NCBI GenBank assembly: GCA_944369635.1
Contig: CALVXL010000038.1
Span: 1 to 7,497 of the forward strand
Source of the DNA: an uncultured Clostridia bacterium
Lineage (GTDB): Bacteria; Bacillota; Clostridia; Christensenellales; Borkfalkiaceae
Length of the DNA stretch: 7,497 nucleotides
Direction of reading: 5' to 3'
How positions within the stretch are numbered: position 1 is the stretch's first letter; each line of letters opens with the position of its first letter. Below, piece after piece: positions 1 to 5,796 of the stretch. Under the pieces are notes generated by a model that worked only from the letters and a program-made list of their open reading frames with translations, was not told the DNA's origin and ran no database searches. Position numbers and translations under genes: made by a program.

Positions 1-1
1 A

Positions 2-133
2 CAGCTCGATATGAACGTCTGTCACGCGGTGCGTTTTTCCGCAATGGACAGAAGCAACGGCGAAATGCTTGCGCTTTTGAAGGACTTTTTCTCCTGCGCG
101 TCAAGTTTTCATGAAAAAAAAAAAAAAAGTTAA
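2..133 (+). CDS. C-terminal end of an unidentified protein (partial)
   Basis: An open frame enters from the left edge and ends at the TAA at 131-133. The last 43 residues read through LDMNVCHAVRF, SAMDRSNGEMLALLKDFF and a lysine-rich tail, EKKKKS. I do not recognise a family from this tail. The next gene is a SurA/PrsA-like foldase lipoprotein, and in many Clostridia such a gene follows mfd (transcription-repair coupling factor), so Mfd is one possibility; that rests on neighbourhood only. The lysine tail is encoded by a run of 15 A, so the true C-terminus depends on the exact homopolymer length. No intrinsic terminator follows it. Confidence 0.5.
   Translation, partial: QLDMNVCHAVRFSAMDRSNGEMLALLKDFFSCASSFHEKKKKS
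114..128 (+). repeat. Homopolymer of 15 A at the 3' end of a reading frame
   Basis: Fifteen consecutive A, lying inside the last codons of the upstream reading frame. Runs of this length are prone to polymerase slippage, to transcriptional or translational slippage, and to sequencing error. Here a change of one base would move the frame off the TAA at 131-133. Confidence 0.95.
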
Positions 134-142
134 TGAAAATCA

Positions 143-171
143 TTGCAAATTTTCGGTCTTTGTGCTAAAAT
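143..171 (+). promoter_or_regulatory. SigA-type promoter with extended -10 for the foldase lipoprotein gene
   Basis: TTGCAA (143-148), a 17-bp spacer and TAAAAT (166-171), with a TG dinucleotide at 163-164 giving an extended -10 (TGCTAAAAT). Transcription should begin near 178, leaving a 5' UTR of about 90 nt before the start codon chosen at 271. The surroundings are A/T-rich, unlike the flanking coding sequence. Confidence 0.7.
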
Positions 172-270
172 CAATTATACGTGAAATTATAGTTTCCGCG
201 CGCGGGTGCGTTAAAACGCGCTTCGGCGGGAATGGAAGAAATAATTACGAATCCTTTGGGAGTGACGTTG

Positions 271-2298
271 ATGAAGAAATTTTTGAAAACGCTGGCGGCG
301 GGAACGCTGTCTTTGGTAATGGGGCTTTCGGCATTCGGCGGGTGCAACCTTGTCACCACCGACAGCGAAAGGGACATGAATCAGGTCGTTGCTACGGTGC
401 AGATCGATAAGAGCGCGCCTAAGGAAGAGATCTATAAAAAAGATCTTGTGATCATGTATCTCAATTACGGATATTCTTACGTGCAGCAGGGAACGTACAC
501 CCAGAAACAGGCGTTTGAAATGCTGATGGATCAGCTGGTGAACAACGCCATCATGGTGCAATACGCGATGCTGGATTTTTCCGATGACGAAGCTTTTGCT
601 TCCAAGGTCACGGAGGAAAACAAGTTCAATCCCGAAACCTATCTGAACGAAGAGGAAAAAGCCAAAGCGCTTTACAATACCAACAAGTCGATCAACGATC
701 TGATCGAACAGTATAAGGACGAGAGCGGCGAAGAGGAAAAGGAAACGGAAACGATCACCGAAACCACCCGCGTCGCGCCGACGGACGCCGCGAATTACGA
801 ACCGCCTCACGAAGGTTTCGATACCTATCTGGAATTTTACAACGATTATAATTCCAAGGGTTTCAAGTCGCAGGGCGTTGTGACGGGCTTCGACGATAAC
901 TATCAGACCACCGACGCCGAAACCAAAAAGGCATATAACAAAGTGGTTTCCGTTCTCGAAAGCAACGGCTTGATCGGCGAAGATTTCGATTATAACAGCG
1001 ACTCCGTTTACGATACGGAATATTATAAGGATACGCTCCGTTCCAATCAGGAATCGATCGTCATCGAAAACTACGAAAAGACGCTCACTGCCGAAATTTA
1101 CGCGGCGGTTTCGTATGAAGATCTGCAGGCGAATTACAAGGAAATGTACGACGCGCAGAAGGAAGGCAGCGTGAGCGATTACGAAACGACGATCGACGGC
1201 GCGGCTTCGTCTTCTCCCGTCGTTTACAATCCGTACGCGGGGTACGGTTTCGTATACAACCTGCTTCTGGGTGTGGACGACAAGCAGGAAGCGCAGATCG
1301 CGGCGCTCGGTGAAAAGAGCAATCTTTCGGAAGAGGAATACAGAGCGCAGAGAGAAGAAATTCTCTATAAAACGACGGCGAAAGATCTTCGCTCCACCTG
1401 GATCACCGCAGGTTACGATTTCGATTACGCCACCAAGAAATTCACGGGCGATTACACGTTTACCACTCCCGAAAATTCCTTCCCCTTCCAGGGCGACGTG
1501 AAATGGGTGAACGAAGCGGATAAACCCGCGGAAGGCGAAGAGGACAAAGATTATAAAGAAGAATATATCGTTACGGGAAATCCCGAATACGATCTCGAAA
1601 CGTTTGTAAAGATCATCGACGAATACCTTTACGGCGCCGATAACGTGACGGCGGAAGCCGACGCGGGCGTATATTACAGAAAGGCCGCGCCCAAGGCGCA
1701 GACGTATACCGAATTCGATGAAAAGATGAACGAACTGCTGTTTGCGTTCAGCACGGACGACGGTTCGCTCAACACCTACAAAGGCTACGTCGTTAAGCCG
1801 CCGGTGGACGTGGACGGAACGGAAACGTACGTGCAGGAATTTGCCGACGCGGCGCGCGACGTGCTCACGATGGCAGACGGCGGTTATATCGTCGTAGGCA
1901 CCGATTACGGTTATCACTTCATCTTCAAGTCCGTAAGCCTGAAAGCCGATTCCGGTTACGATACGCTCGATAAGTATCTCGATTCTCTGGGCGTAGAAAA
2001 GAAGATCGGAGAGCAGACCTTCACGACGTGGAAAGATTATTACAACGCGATGATCGCCGATATGGAAGCGTATCTCGACGAAGAGGGCGCAAACAAGGAC
2101 GGCGCAAACGAAAAGTTCTATCTCTATCAGTTGCAGCAGGCGTATGTCGGCAATATCGTCAGCACGCGGCTTACCAACAAGCAGACGGAAATCGTCAATA
2201 AGTACAAGGTGCAGAACGAAGACGGCGAGTACGACGAATACAACGAAGAGTACGTGAAAATTTATACCGAAAGATATTCGGAGTTCCTCCAAGACTGA
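271..2298 (+). CDS. SurA/PrsA-like foldase lipoprotein with a split parvulin-like domain
   Basis: Predicted 675-residue secreted lipoprotein, probably a chaperone or peptidyl-prolyl isomerase for exported proteins on the outer face of the membrane. The start at 271 is preferred over the upstream in-frame ATG (232) because GGGAG at 258-262 lies 8 nt before it and the protein then opens with a signal peptide: KKFLK, a hydrophobic core, and a lipobox-like AFGGC with Cys25. Residues 30-110 resemble a SurA-type N-terminal region. A parvulin-like strand (NLLLGVDD, about 330-337) is separated by a long acidic insertion from the rest of the fold: FSTDDGS (493-499) and DGGYIVVGTDYGYHF (536-550), which match the family's YSTD..G and fGYHII signatures. 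The C-terminus is helical and charged. Typical PrsA is about 300 residues, so this is large. Catalytic competence is uncertain. It has its own promoter and terminator. Confidence 0.8.
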   Translation: MKKFLKTLAAGTLSLVMGLSAFGGCNLVTTDSERDMNQVVATVQIDKSAPKEEIYKKDLVIMYLNYGYSYVQQGTYTQKQAFEMLMDQLVNNAIMVQYAMLDFSDDEAFASKVTEENKFNPETYLNEEEKAKALYNTNKSINDLIEQYKDESGEEEKETETITETTRVAPTDAANYEPPHEGFDTYLEFYNDYNSKGFKSQGVVTGFDDNYQTTDAETKKAYNKVVSVLESNGLIGEDFDYNSDSVYDTEYYKDTLRSNQESIVIENYEKTLTAEIYAAVSYEDLQANYKEMYDAQKEGSVSDYETTIDGAASSSPVVYNPYAGYGFVYNLLLGVDDKQEAQIAALGEKSNLSEEEYRAQREEILYKTTAKDLRSTWITAGYDFDYATKKFTGDYTFTTPENSFPFQGDVKWVNEADKPAEGEEDKDYKEEYIVTGNPEYDLETFVKIIDEYLYGADNVTAEADAGVYYRKAAPKAQTYTEFDEKMNELLFAFSTDDGSLNTYKGYVVKPPVDVDGTETYVQEFADAARDVLTMADGGYIVVGTDYGYHFIFKSVSLKADSGYDTLDKYLDSLGVEKKIGEQTFTTWKDYYNAMIADMEAYLDEEGANKDGANEKFYLYQLQQAYVGNIVSTRLTNKQTEIVNKYKVQNEDGEYDEYNEEYVKIYTERYSEFLQD

Positions 2299-2307
2299 TG
2301 CGAGAAA

Positions 2308-2338
2308 GGGCAAAGCCGAAGGGTTTTGCCCCTTTTTT
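2308..2338 (+). terminator. Intrinsic terminator of the foldase lipoprotein gene
   Basis: GGGCAAAGCC (2308-2317) pairs with GGTTTTGCCC (2322-2331) as a 10-bp stem with one G-U pair and the tetraloop GAAG. A run of six T follows (2333-2338). It begins 9 nt after the stop codon. Confidence 0.9.
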
Positions 2339-2397
2339 GTAATTGCGCGGTAAAAGGCGGAACTAAAGTTATTTTGTTGCGCAAACGCGTTCGAGGG

Positions 2398-2430
2398 GGC
2401 AAGCGCGCGGTTTTCCCGCGTCGCTTTGCC
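2398..2430 (+). other. Imperfect GC-rich hairpin upstream of the exonuclease gene, no T-run
   Basis: GGCAAGCGCGCGG (2398-2410) can pair with CCGCGTCGCTTTGCC (2416-2430) as 13 bp interrupted by two single bulged T (2421 and 2425), around a TTTTC loop. It lacks a T-run, so it is not an intrinsic terminator. It could be a 5' UTR structure or simply GC-rich intergenic sequence. I see no convincing promoter for the exonuclease operon between 2339 and 2486. Confidence 0.4.
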
Positions 2431-2486
2431 GGCGATCGGGCAGAAAAGTTATCCCGCGCAGGCGGATGATTTACGGCGGATAAGAT

Positions 2487-3080
2487 ATGATCATTTATTT
2501 CGATACGGAAACCACGGGGTTGCGCCCGGGAAAAATATGTCAGCTTTCCTACGTCATGCAGGGGGAAGAGGGCGTTACTGCGAAAAACATGTTCTTTCAC
2601 GTGGGGTACGTGGAGCCTTCCGCAGCGGCGGTGCACGGATTTACGGCGGACGTTTTATACGAGCTTTCTGAGGGAAAGATTTTTGCCGACAGGGCGGAGG
2701 AGATCGCCGCGGACTTTAACGCGGCGGAAGTCGTGGTGGCGCATAATTTTTCCTTTGACGAAATGTTCATGCGGGCGGAATTCGAAAGGATAGGGGAACG
2801 TTTTACGTATAAAAACAGCCTGTGTTCCATGAAAAAATTCACCCCCGTTTGCCGCTTGCCGCGGGCAAACGGAGCGGCTTTCAAATATCCCAAACTTGCA
2901 GAACTCTGCGAATTTTTAGATATTTATCCTTACGACGTCACGCGGGAAAGTATGCGGCTTTTCAAAGCCGCGCCCTCCGCGCACGACGCGCGTTACGATG
3001 CCGCCGCGCTCTATCTTGCCATGAATACGGCGATGCAATTCGAAAAAAAGGAGTTTTGCTCTTTAAAGGAAAAATTATGA
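2487..3080 (+). CDS. DEDDh-family 3'-5' exonuclease (DnaQ-like)
   Basis: A 197-residue cytoplasmic protein with the three exonuclease motifs in order. ExoI is FDTETTG at residues 5-11 (Asp6, Glu8). ExoII is AHNFSFD at 85-91 (Asp91). ExoIII is HDARYD at 166-171 (His166, Asp171). This DEDDh set is that of the DnaQ/PolC proofreading and RNase T families, which use two metal ions to remove nucleotides from 3' ends. It is a stand-alone domain with no polymerase or helicase part, so the substrate cannot be told. The start is supported by the motif I position and a GGCGGA at 2475-2480. Its stop overlaps the start of the next gene by 4 nt, indicating translational coupling to the PHP protein. Confidence 0.88.
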   Translation: MIIYFDTETTGLRPGKICQLSYVMQGEEGVTAKNMFFHVGYVEPSAAAVHGFTADVLYELSEGKIFADRAEEIAADFNAAEVVVAHNFSFDEMFMRAEFERIGERFTYKNSLCSMKKFTPVCRLPRANGAAFKYPKLAELCEFLDIYPYDVTRESMRLFKAAPSAHDARYDAAALYLAMNTAMQFEKKEFCSLKEKL

Positions 3081-3766
3081 ACAACATAAAATTGGAAATG
3101 CACGCGCATTCGCGCGGAGGGAGTTCCTGCGCGCAGGCGGACGTGGAGGAAATGCTCCCGATTTATAAAAAAGCGGGGTACGGCGGGATTGTGCTCACCA
3201 ACCATTGCTGTGAAGCGAGTTTTGCGCTTTACCCCGGCGAAACGTACCTTGAAAAACTTGAATTTTATTTTTCTCTTTATGAAAAATTCCGCGATGCGGC
3301 GCTTAAAGCGGGGATCAAGCCTTTCTTCGGTTCGGAAGTACGCGCTTACGATCCCGAAGGATATTTCAGCGAATATCTCCTTTACGGTGCGGATCAGAAG
3401 TTTTTTACGGATAACCCCGTTTTGTATACGCTCACGCAAAAGCAGCTTTTTGCTCTCGCGCAGGAAAACGGCGTATTTATGGCGCAGTCGCATCCCTTCC
3501 GCAACGGCGTTAAAGCGGGATATTACGGATATCTGAACGGCGTGGAAGTGTTTAACGGCCATAAATTTCATACCAACCGCAATTCTGTGGCGAAGGCGTT
3601 TGCGCAAGGTTTCGGTCTGAAAGAAATTGCCGGCACCGATTTTCATATGGTGGAACAATCGCCCGTCGGCGGGATTTATATCCCCGAAAATATCGATACG
3701 GACAAACAGCTTGCCGAATATCTGTTTTCCGAACAGCCGGAATTGATTCAGGAAAAAAGTATTTAA
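3077..3766 (+). CDS. PHP-domain metal-dependent phosphoesterase
   Basis: A 229-residue cytoplasmic protein with the metal-ligand motifs of the PHP superfamily: HAHS (His9, His11), TNH (41-43, His43), GSE (Glu87), QSHP (His139) and GTDFH (Asp188, His190). PHP proteins hydrolyse phosphoesters with a two- or three-metal centre; known members include histidinol phosphatase, PolC/DnaE proofreading domains and 5' nucleases. Motif II has Asn42 where many relatives have Asp. The start codon lies in an ATGA overlap with the exonuclease stop, and AAAGGA at 3065-3070 is a well-placed ribosome binding site. The coupling to a DEDDh exonuclease suggests, as inference, a nucleic-acid end-processing pair; histidinol phosphatase is less likely since no his genes are nearby. 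Confidence 0.85.
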   Translation: MNNIKLEMHAHSRGGSSCAQADVEEMLPIYKKAGYGGIVLTNHCCEASFALYPGETYLEKLEFYFSLYEKFRDAALKAGIKPFFGSEVRAYDPEGYFSEYLLYGADQKFFTDNPVLYTLTQKQLFALAQENGVFMAQSHPFRNGVKAGYYGYLNGVEVFNGHKFHTNRNSVAKAFAQGFGLKEIAGTDFHMVEQSPVGGIYIPENIDTDKQLAEYLFSEQPELIQEKSI

Positions 3767-3768
3767 AG

Positions 3769-3810
3769 AAACGCCCTCCCGCACCTTTTCAGGCGCGGGA
3801 GGGCGTTTTT
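3769..3810 (+). terminator. Intrinsic terminator of the exonuclease-PHP operon
   Basis: ACGCCCTCCCGC (3771-3782) pairs perfectly with GCGGGAGGGCGT (3795-3806). Inside it CCT (3784-3786) can pair with AGG (3791-3793). The T-run at 3806-3810 follows. It starts 4 nt after the PHP stop codon. Confidence 0.93.
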
Positions 3811-3872
3811 ATATGGATTCAAGGGTATTTTTTGCCAATTTTCGGGAATTCAAGGAAATTTTACGAAAAATA

Positions 3873-3881
3873 TGATATAAT
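3873..3881 (+). promoter_or_regulatory. Perfect extended -10 immediately upstream of the DUF3810 start codon
   Basis: TGATATAAT at 3873-3881 is a perfect extended -10 element. The region 17 bp upstream (about 3853-3858, AGGAAA) has no good -35, which extended -10 promoters tolerate. Transcription starts about 7 nt after the last T, at or next to the A of the ATG at 3888. With no Shine-Dalgarno sequence near, this suggests a leaderless transcript. Confidence 0.65.
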
Positions 3882-3887
3882 TCGATT

Positions 3888-4976
3888 ATGAAAGCGTTGA
3901 AGAAAAAGCGCGGCGTGCCGAAATTGCCGGTTCTTTCCTCGCTTGCACTGTGTGCGGCGGTGATTTTTCTGGCGGCGAATATACCCGCGCTGTCCGAATA
4001 TTTTTTTGCGCGCGGAATTACGCGGGGGATTAACTGGGTGCTTACCCGTATCGTCAATCTGATCCCCGCTTCCTTATATGAAGTCGCGGCGGAATTTCTC
4101 ATTGTCAGCGGAATCGTTCTCCTCGTCCGTCTGATTTATCTGTTGGCAAAGCGCAGATTCTCTCTTTTCGTAAAATATATTTATGCGCTCGCCGTGATTG
4201 CCCTTTCCGTGCTCCTCGCATTCGGCGTGCTCTACGCGCCGCTTTACAACCGCGTTTCCGTGTGGAACGCGTTAAATCTGCCCGAAACGCAGGTCAGCTC
4301 GGAAAATTTGAGTGCCGCGGCAGAGTATTACGTGGGGGAGCTGAACGAGGTTTCTCTGCTGATGCGGCGCGATGAAAAGGAGAACATTGTTCCCGAATAC
4401 GGTTTTAATGCGCTCTGCGAAAAACTCAACGGAGAATTTTCTTCGCTCGGCAGCTATTTTGCGGGATACGACGTCAAAGCGAAAGCGGTGGTGCTTTCCG
4501 TTCCGATGAGTTATCTCGGCATAACGGGAATTTTCTTCCCGTTTTTTGCGGAAGCAAACGTCAATACCGATATTCCTTCGTACGAACTGCCCGTCACCAT
4601 AGCGCACGAAATGGCGCATGCCAAAGGCGTTTCGCGGGAAAACGAAGCCAATCTGACGGCGTACGTTCTGTGTATCGAATCTGAAGACGCCTATCTTCGT
4701 TACAGCGGGCTGATGAATGCCGTCGCGGTTTTGCTCAATGCTCTGCCGCAGGAAGAATACGAAATTCTGTACGGCAAACTCAGCGAAAAAGTGTTGCAAG
4801 AATACCATAATGCCGGCGATCATTACGCTAAGTACGAAGGGCTTCTCGATTCGGTTTCCTCCTTTTTCAACGATTTGTTTCTGAAATCGAACGGCGTGCA
4901 GAGCGGTACCAAAAGCTACGGCGAAACGACGCGCGGACTCGTTGCGCTCTATACCCGACTGACAAGCGAAACGTGA
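3888..4976 (+). CDS. DUF3810-type membrane protein with zinc-metallopeptidase motif
   Basis: A 362-residue membrane protein. After a basic N-terminus (KALKKKR) there are three hydrophobic segments, at roughly residues 14-34, 63-87 and 95-119, then a soluble domain. That domain holds HEMAH (240-244) followed by KGVSRENEAN (246-255), the gluzincin-like arrangement in which two His and a downstream Glu bind zinc and Glu241 would be catalytic. This matches my recollection of the DUF3810 family, whose substrate is not known to me. The ATG at 3888 is kept because the membrane segment starts soon after it and no internal Met occurs until residue 159. There is no ribosome binding site, and the -10 element abuts the start. 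It is apparently monocistronic, and no terminator hairpin is visible before the next promoter at 5014. Confidence 0.82.
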   Translation: MKALKKKRGVPKLPVLSSLALCAAVIFLAANIPALSEYFFARGITRGINWVLTRIVNLIPASLYEVAAEFLIVSGIVLLVRLIYLLAKRRFSLFVKYIYALAVIALSVLLAFGVLYAPLYNRVSVWNALNLPETQVSSENLSAAAEYYVGELNEVSLLMRRDEKENIVPEYGFNALCEKLNGEFSSLGSYFAGYDVKAKAVVLSVPMSYLGITGIFFPFFAEANVNTDIPSYELPVTIAHEMAHAKGVSRENEANLTAYVLCIESEDAYLRYSGLMNAVAVLLNALPQEEYEILYGKLSEKVLQEYHNAGDHYAKYEGLLDSVSSFFNDLFLKSNGVQSGTKSYGETTRGLVALYTRLTSET

Positions 4977-4989
4977 AAAATTAACAGAT

Positions 4990-5042
4990 TTTGAAAAATT
5001 TTTAAATTGGGTATTGACAAAGGGCTGTTTGTCGCTTATAAT
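4990..5042 (+). promoter_or_regulatory. Consensus SigA promoter with A/T-rich UP-like element
   Basis: TTGACA (5014-5019), exactly 17 bp, and TATAAT (5037-5042): both hexamers match consensus. The sequence just upstream (about 4990-5007) is almost pure A/T with A-tract then T-tract blocks, as in UP elements of rRNA-class promoters. The predicted start is near G5049. This is the strongest-looking promoter in the window, and no conventional gene follows it. Confidence 0.92.
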
Positions 5043-5090
5043 ATAGTTGAACATAGAGATCGGCAAACGCCGAAGCAGGAGGGCAGACCG

Positions 5091-5132
5091 ATGAATCAAA
5101 CCGATAAGGAGCAGACAGGTTCAATCCTTTAA
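5091..5132 (+). CDS. Possible 13-codon ORF inside the large RNA
   Basis: The ATG at 5091 lies 8 nt after a perfect AGGAGG (5077-5082), followed by 12 more codons and TAA (5130-5132): MNQTDKEQTGSIL. The Shine-Dalgarno bases are unpaired in the hand-drawn fold, just after the 5060-5073 hairpin. The peptide is polar with no signal or membrane segment and is not recognised. Its codons overlap the CAGACA arm (5112-5117) and its stop abuts the AACTTTCC arm (from 5131), so a ribosome translating it would open part of the fold. It may be a leader peptide, the coding part of a dual-function RNA, or chance in a purine-rich stretch. Confidence 0.35.
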   Translation: MNQTDKEQTGSIL

Positions 5133-5209
5133 CTTTCCGGGTGCTTAAAACGTATGGGAAAGTTCCCGACGTGTCTGTTTCGTGTATTCAAAAAAAAGAC
5201 GCTTGAAAA

Positions 5210-5222
5210 AATGCCGCGGCGA
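5210..5222 (+). repeat. 13-nt direct repeat, copy 1, inside the large RNA
   Basis: AATGCCGCGGCGA occurs here and again at 5504-5516. This copy forms the 5' arm of a hairpin (TGCCGC with GCGGCA at 5228-5233). Confidence 0.85.
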
Positions 5223-5503
5223 AGACGGCGGCACGTGTTCAACGCGGTGCGCGCAGGGTAATTTCCGACAAAGGGGATTGTGTGAAAAAAATTTCAGGTG
5301 CATAAACGCATAGCGTAAGGGCGCAAACCGCATGAGAAAACAGGGGCGGTCAGAGGAGTAAAAAAAGGACCGTGCGCACAAAGGTGCGTGAATTTTCATG
5401 GCGGAATCACATACGTAAAGCGCAGTACGGATATGCGAATCCCGTATGCCGACCGCTTTTCGGTTACGCGAAAAGAAAGGAGTATGCGGAAAATCGTCGG
5501 CAC

Positions 5504-5516
5504 AATGCCGCGGCGA
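5504..5516 (+). repeat. 13-nt direct repeat, copy 2, inside the large RNA
   Basis: Exact second copy of AATGCCGCGGCGA, 294 nt after the first. Here TGCCG (5506-5510) pairs instead with an upstream CGGCA (5498-5502). The same sequence is therefore the 3' arm of a hairpin, opposite to its role in copy 1. The core GCCGCGGC is self-complementary, so the copies could pair with each other or between molecules. Confidence 0.85.
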
Positions 5517-5585
5517 GAACGGGTGCAGAATGCACGACCGTCAGACGGGCGGCGGATGCCTTCGAATGAAGAAAAACTGAATAAT

Positions 5586-5618
5586 ACGGCGCGGATTTTT
5601 CCGCGCCGTTGTTTTTTT
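5586..5618 (+). terminator. Intrinsic terminator of the large RNA
   Basis: ACGGCGCGG (5586-5594) pairs with CCGCGCCGT (5601-5609) as a perfect 9-bp stem around ATTTTT. TTG and seven T (to 5618) follow. It marks the 3' end of the transcript from the 5014-5042 promoter. Confidence 0.92.
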
Positions 5619-5638
5619 ATGCTTTTCTGCGATATAGT
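5609..5638 (+). promoter_or_regulatory. Weak candidate promoter just after the large-RNA terminator
   Basis: TATAGT (5633-5638) lies 18 bp after TTGTTT (5609-5614), which overlaps the terminator T-run. The -35 is a poor match. It is considered because a second strong terminator follows at 5753-5796 with no gene between. Confidence 0.25.
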
Positions 5639-5644
5639 AAAAAA

Positions 5645-5796
5645 GGCGTTTATGCGAGACGACGAGGGAGTAATACGGCGGTGATGACGGTCGTCTATCA
5701 TAAATCAAACTTCGTTAAAGCGGCGAAGCAAATCGGGAAAAAGAAAAAAAACGGCGCTGCCCCTTCCGAACAATCGGAAGGGGCAGCGCTATTTTT
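5645..5796 (+). ncRNA. Possible second small RNA (about 150 nt)
   Basis: This stretch lies between the large-RNA terminator and a second terminator and holds no recognisable gene. It contains AGACGAC (5657-5663) complementary to GTCGTCT (5690-5696), CTTCG (5710-5714) complementary to CGAAG (5724-5728), an A-rich segment (5736-5750) and then the terminator hairpin. A GTG/ATG frame opening at 5681-5684 behind GAGGGAG runs straight through the terminator hairpin and is not credible as a protein. Alternatively this is only a spacer holding a back-up terminator. Confidence 0.3.
5753..5796 (+). terminator. Very stable terminator hairpin, possibly bidirectional
   Basis: GCGCTGCCCCTTCCGA (5754-5769) pairs perfectly over 16 bp with TCGGAAGGGGCAGCGC (5774-5789) around the loop ACAA; G5753 and T5790 can add a wobble pair. 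Downstream is ATTTTT (5791-5796). Upstream, A5743-A5750 and further A-rich sequence would act as a long U-run for a - strand transcript. It insulates the germination operon from the upstream RNA. Confidence 0.88.

Larger units (their letters stand above)
5049..5618 (+). ncRNA. Large (about 570 nt) structured non-coding RNA, family unidentified
   Basis: The transcript is bounded by a consensus promoter and an intrinsic terminator, and no open frame inside looks like a protein gene. Hand pairing gives successive domains. Domain 1 is closed by GAACAT (5049-5054) with GTGTTC (5235-5240); up to 9 bp form if bases from 5046 are included. It contains TCGGC/GCCGA (5060-5073), TGAAT/ATTCA (5092-5096/5186-5190), CAGACA/TGTCTG (5112-5117/5172-5177), AACTTTCC/GGAAAGTT (5131-5138/5157-5164) and TGCCGC/GCGGCA (5212-5233). 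Domain 2 is closed by GCGGTGCGC (5244-5252) with GCGCAAACCGC (5321-5331) and contains AATTTCC/GGGGATT and TGAAA/TTTCA. Domain 3 is closed by ATGAGAAA/TTTTCAT (5332-5339/5393-5399) around two hairpins (5347-5372, 5374-5389). Further hairpins lie at 5426-5446, 5498-5510 and 5523-5535. The size recalls ROOL and OLE RNAs, but I cannot confirm either. Confidence 0.75.

Noticed and set aside
211..2313. 700-codon open frame on the - strand opposite the foldase gene
   Set aside because: It is in exact codon register with the sense gene, so it is open only because the sense gene uses no TTA, CTA or TCA codons. Similar antisense frames oppose the PHP gene (3011-3784) and part of the DUF3810 gene (4272-5099), so this is codon bias. 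Its composition (long runs of Ile, Val, Phe, Arg) is that of a shadow.
2468..2650. 13-nt direct repeat GATTTACGGCGGA at 2468-2480 and 2638-2650
   Set aside because: One match of this length is about what chance gives across the whole window, and one copy lies in ordinary coding sequence of the exonuclease gene.
5145..5399. 84-codon - strand frame inside the large RNA region
   Set aside because: No ribosome binding site or promoter was found on the - strand, and the strong + strand promoter and paired structure explain the region better.
5426..5468. Group II intron domain V-like hairpin
   Set aside because: The TACGG...CCGTA stem superficially recalls domain V, but the AGC/AAA triad, bulge and flanking intron or reverse transcriptase are absent.
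5049..5618. tmRNA, RNase P RNA, SRP RNA or T-box leader as the identity of the large RNA
   Set aside because: I found no tmRNA tRNA-like ends, no RNase P GAGGAAAGTCC-type core, no SRP GGTC..GGAAGGAAGCAGC loop, and no T-box GGTGGNACCGCG; the length also fits none of them well.
5388..5684. 98-codon + frame in the 3' part of the large RNA
   Set aside because: It has no ribosome binding site, runs through the intrinsic terminator at 5586-5618, and its Arg-rich, low-complexity composition resembles no protein.
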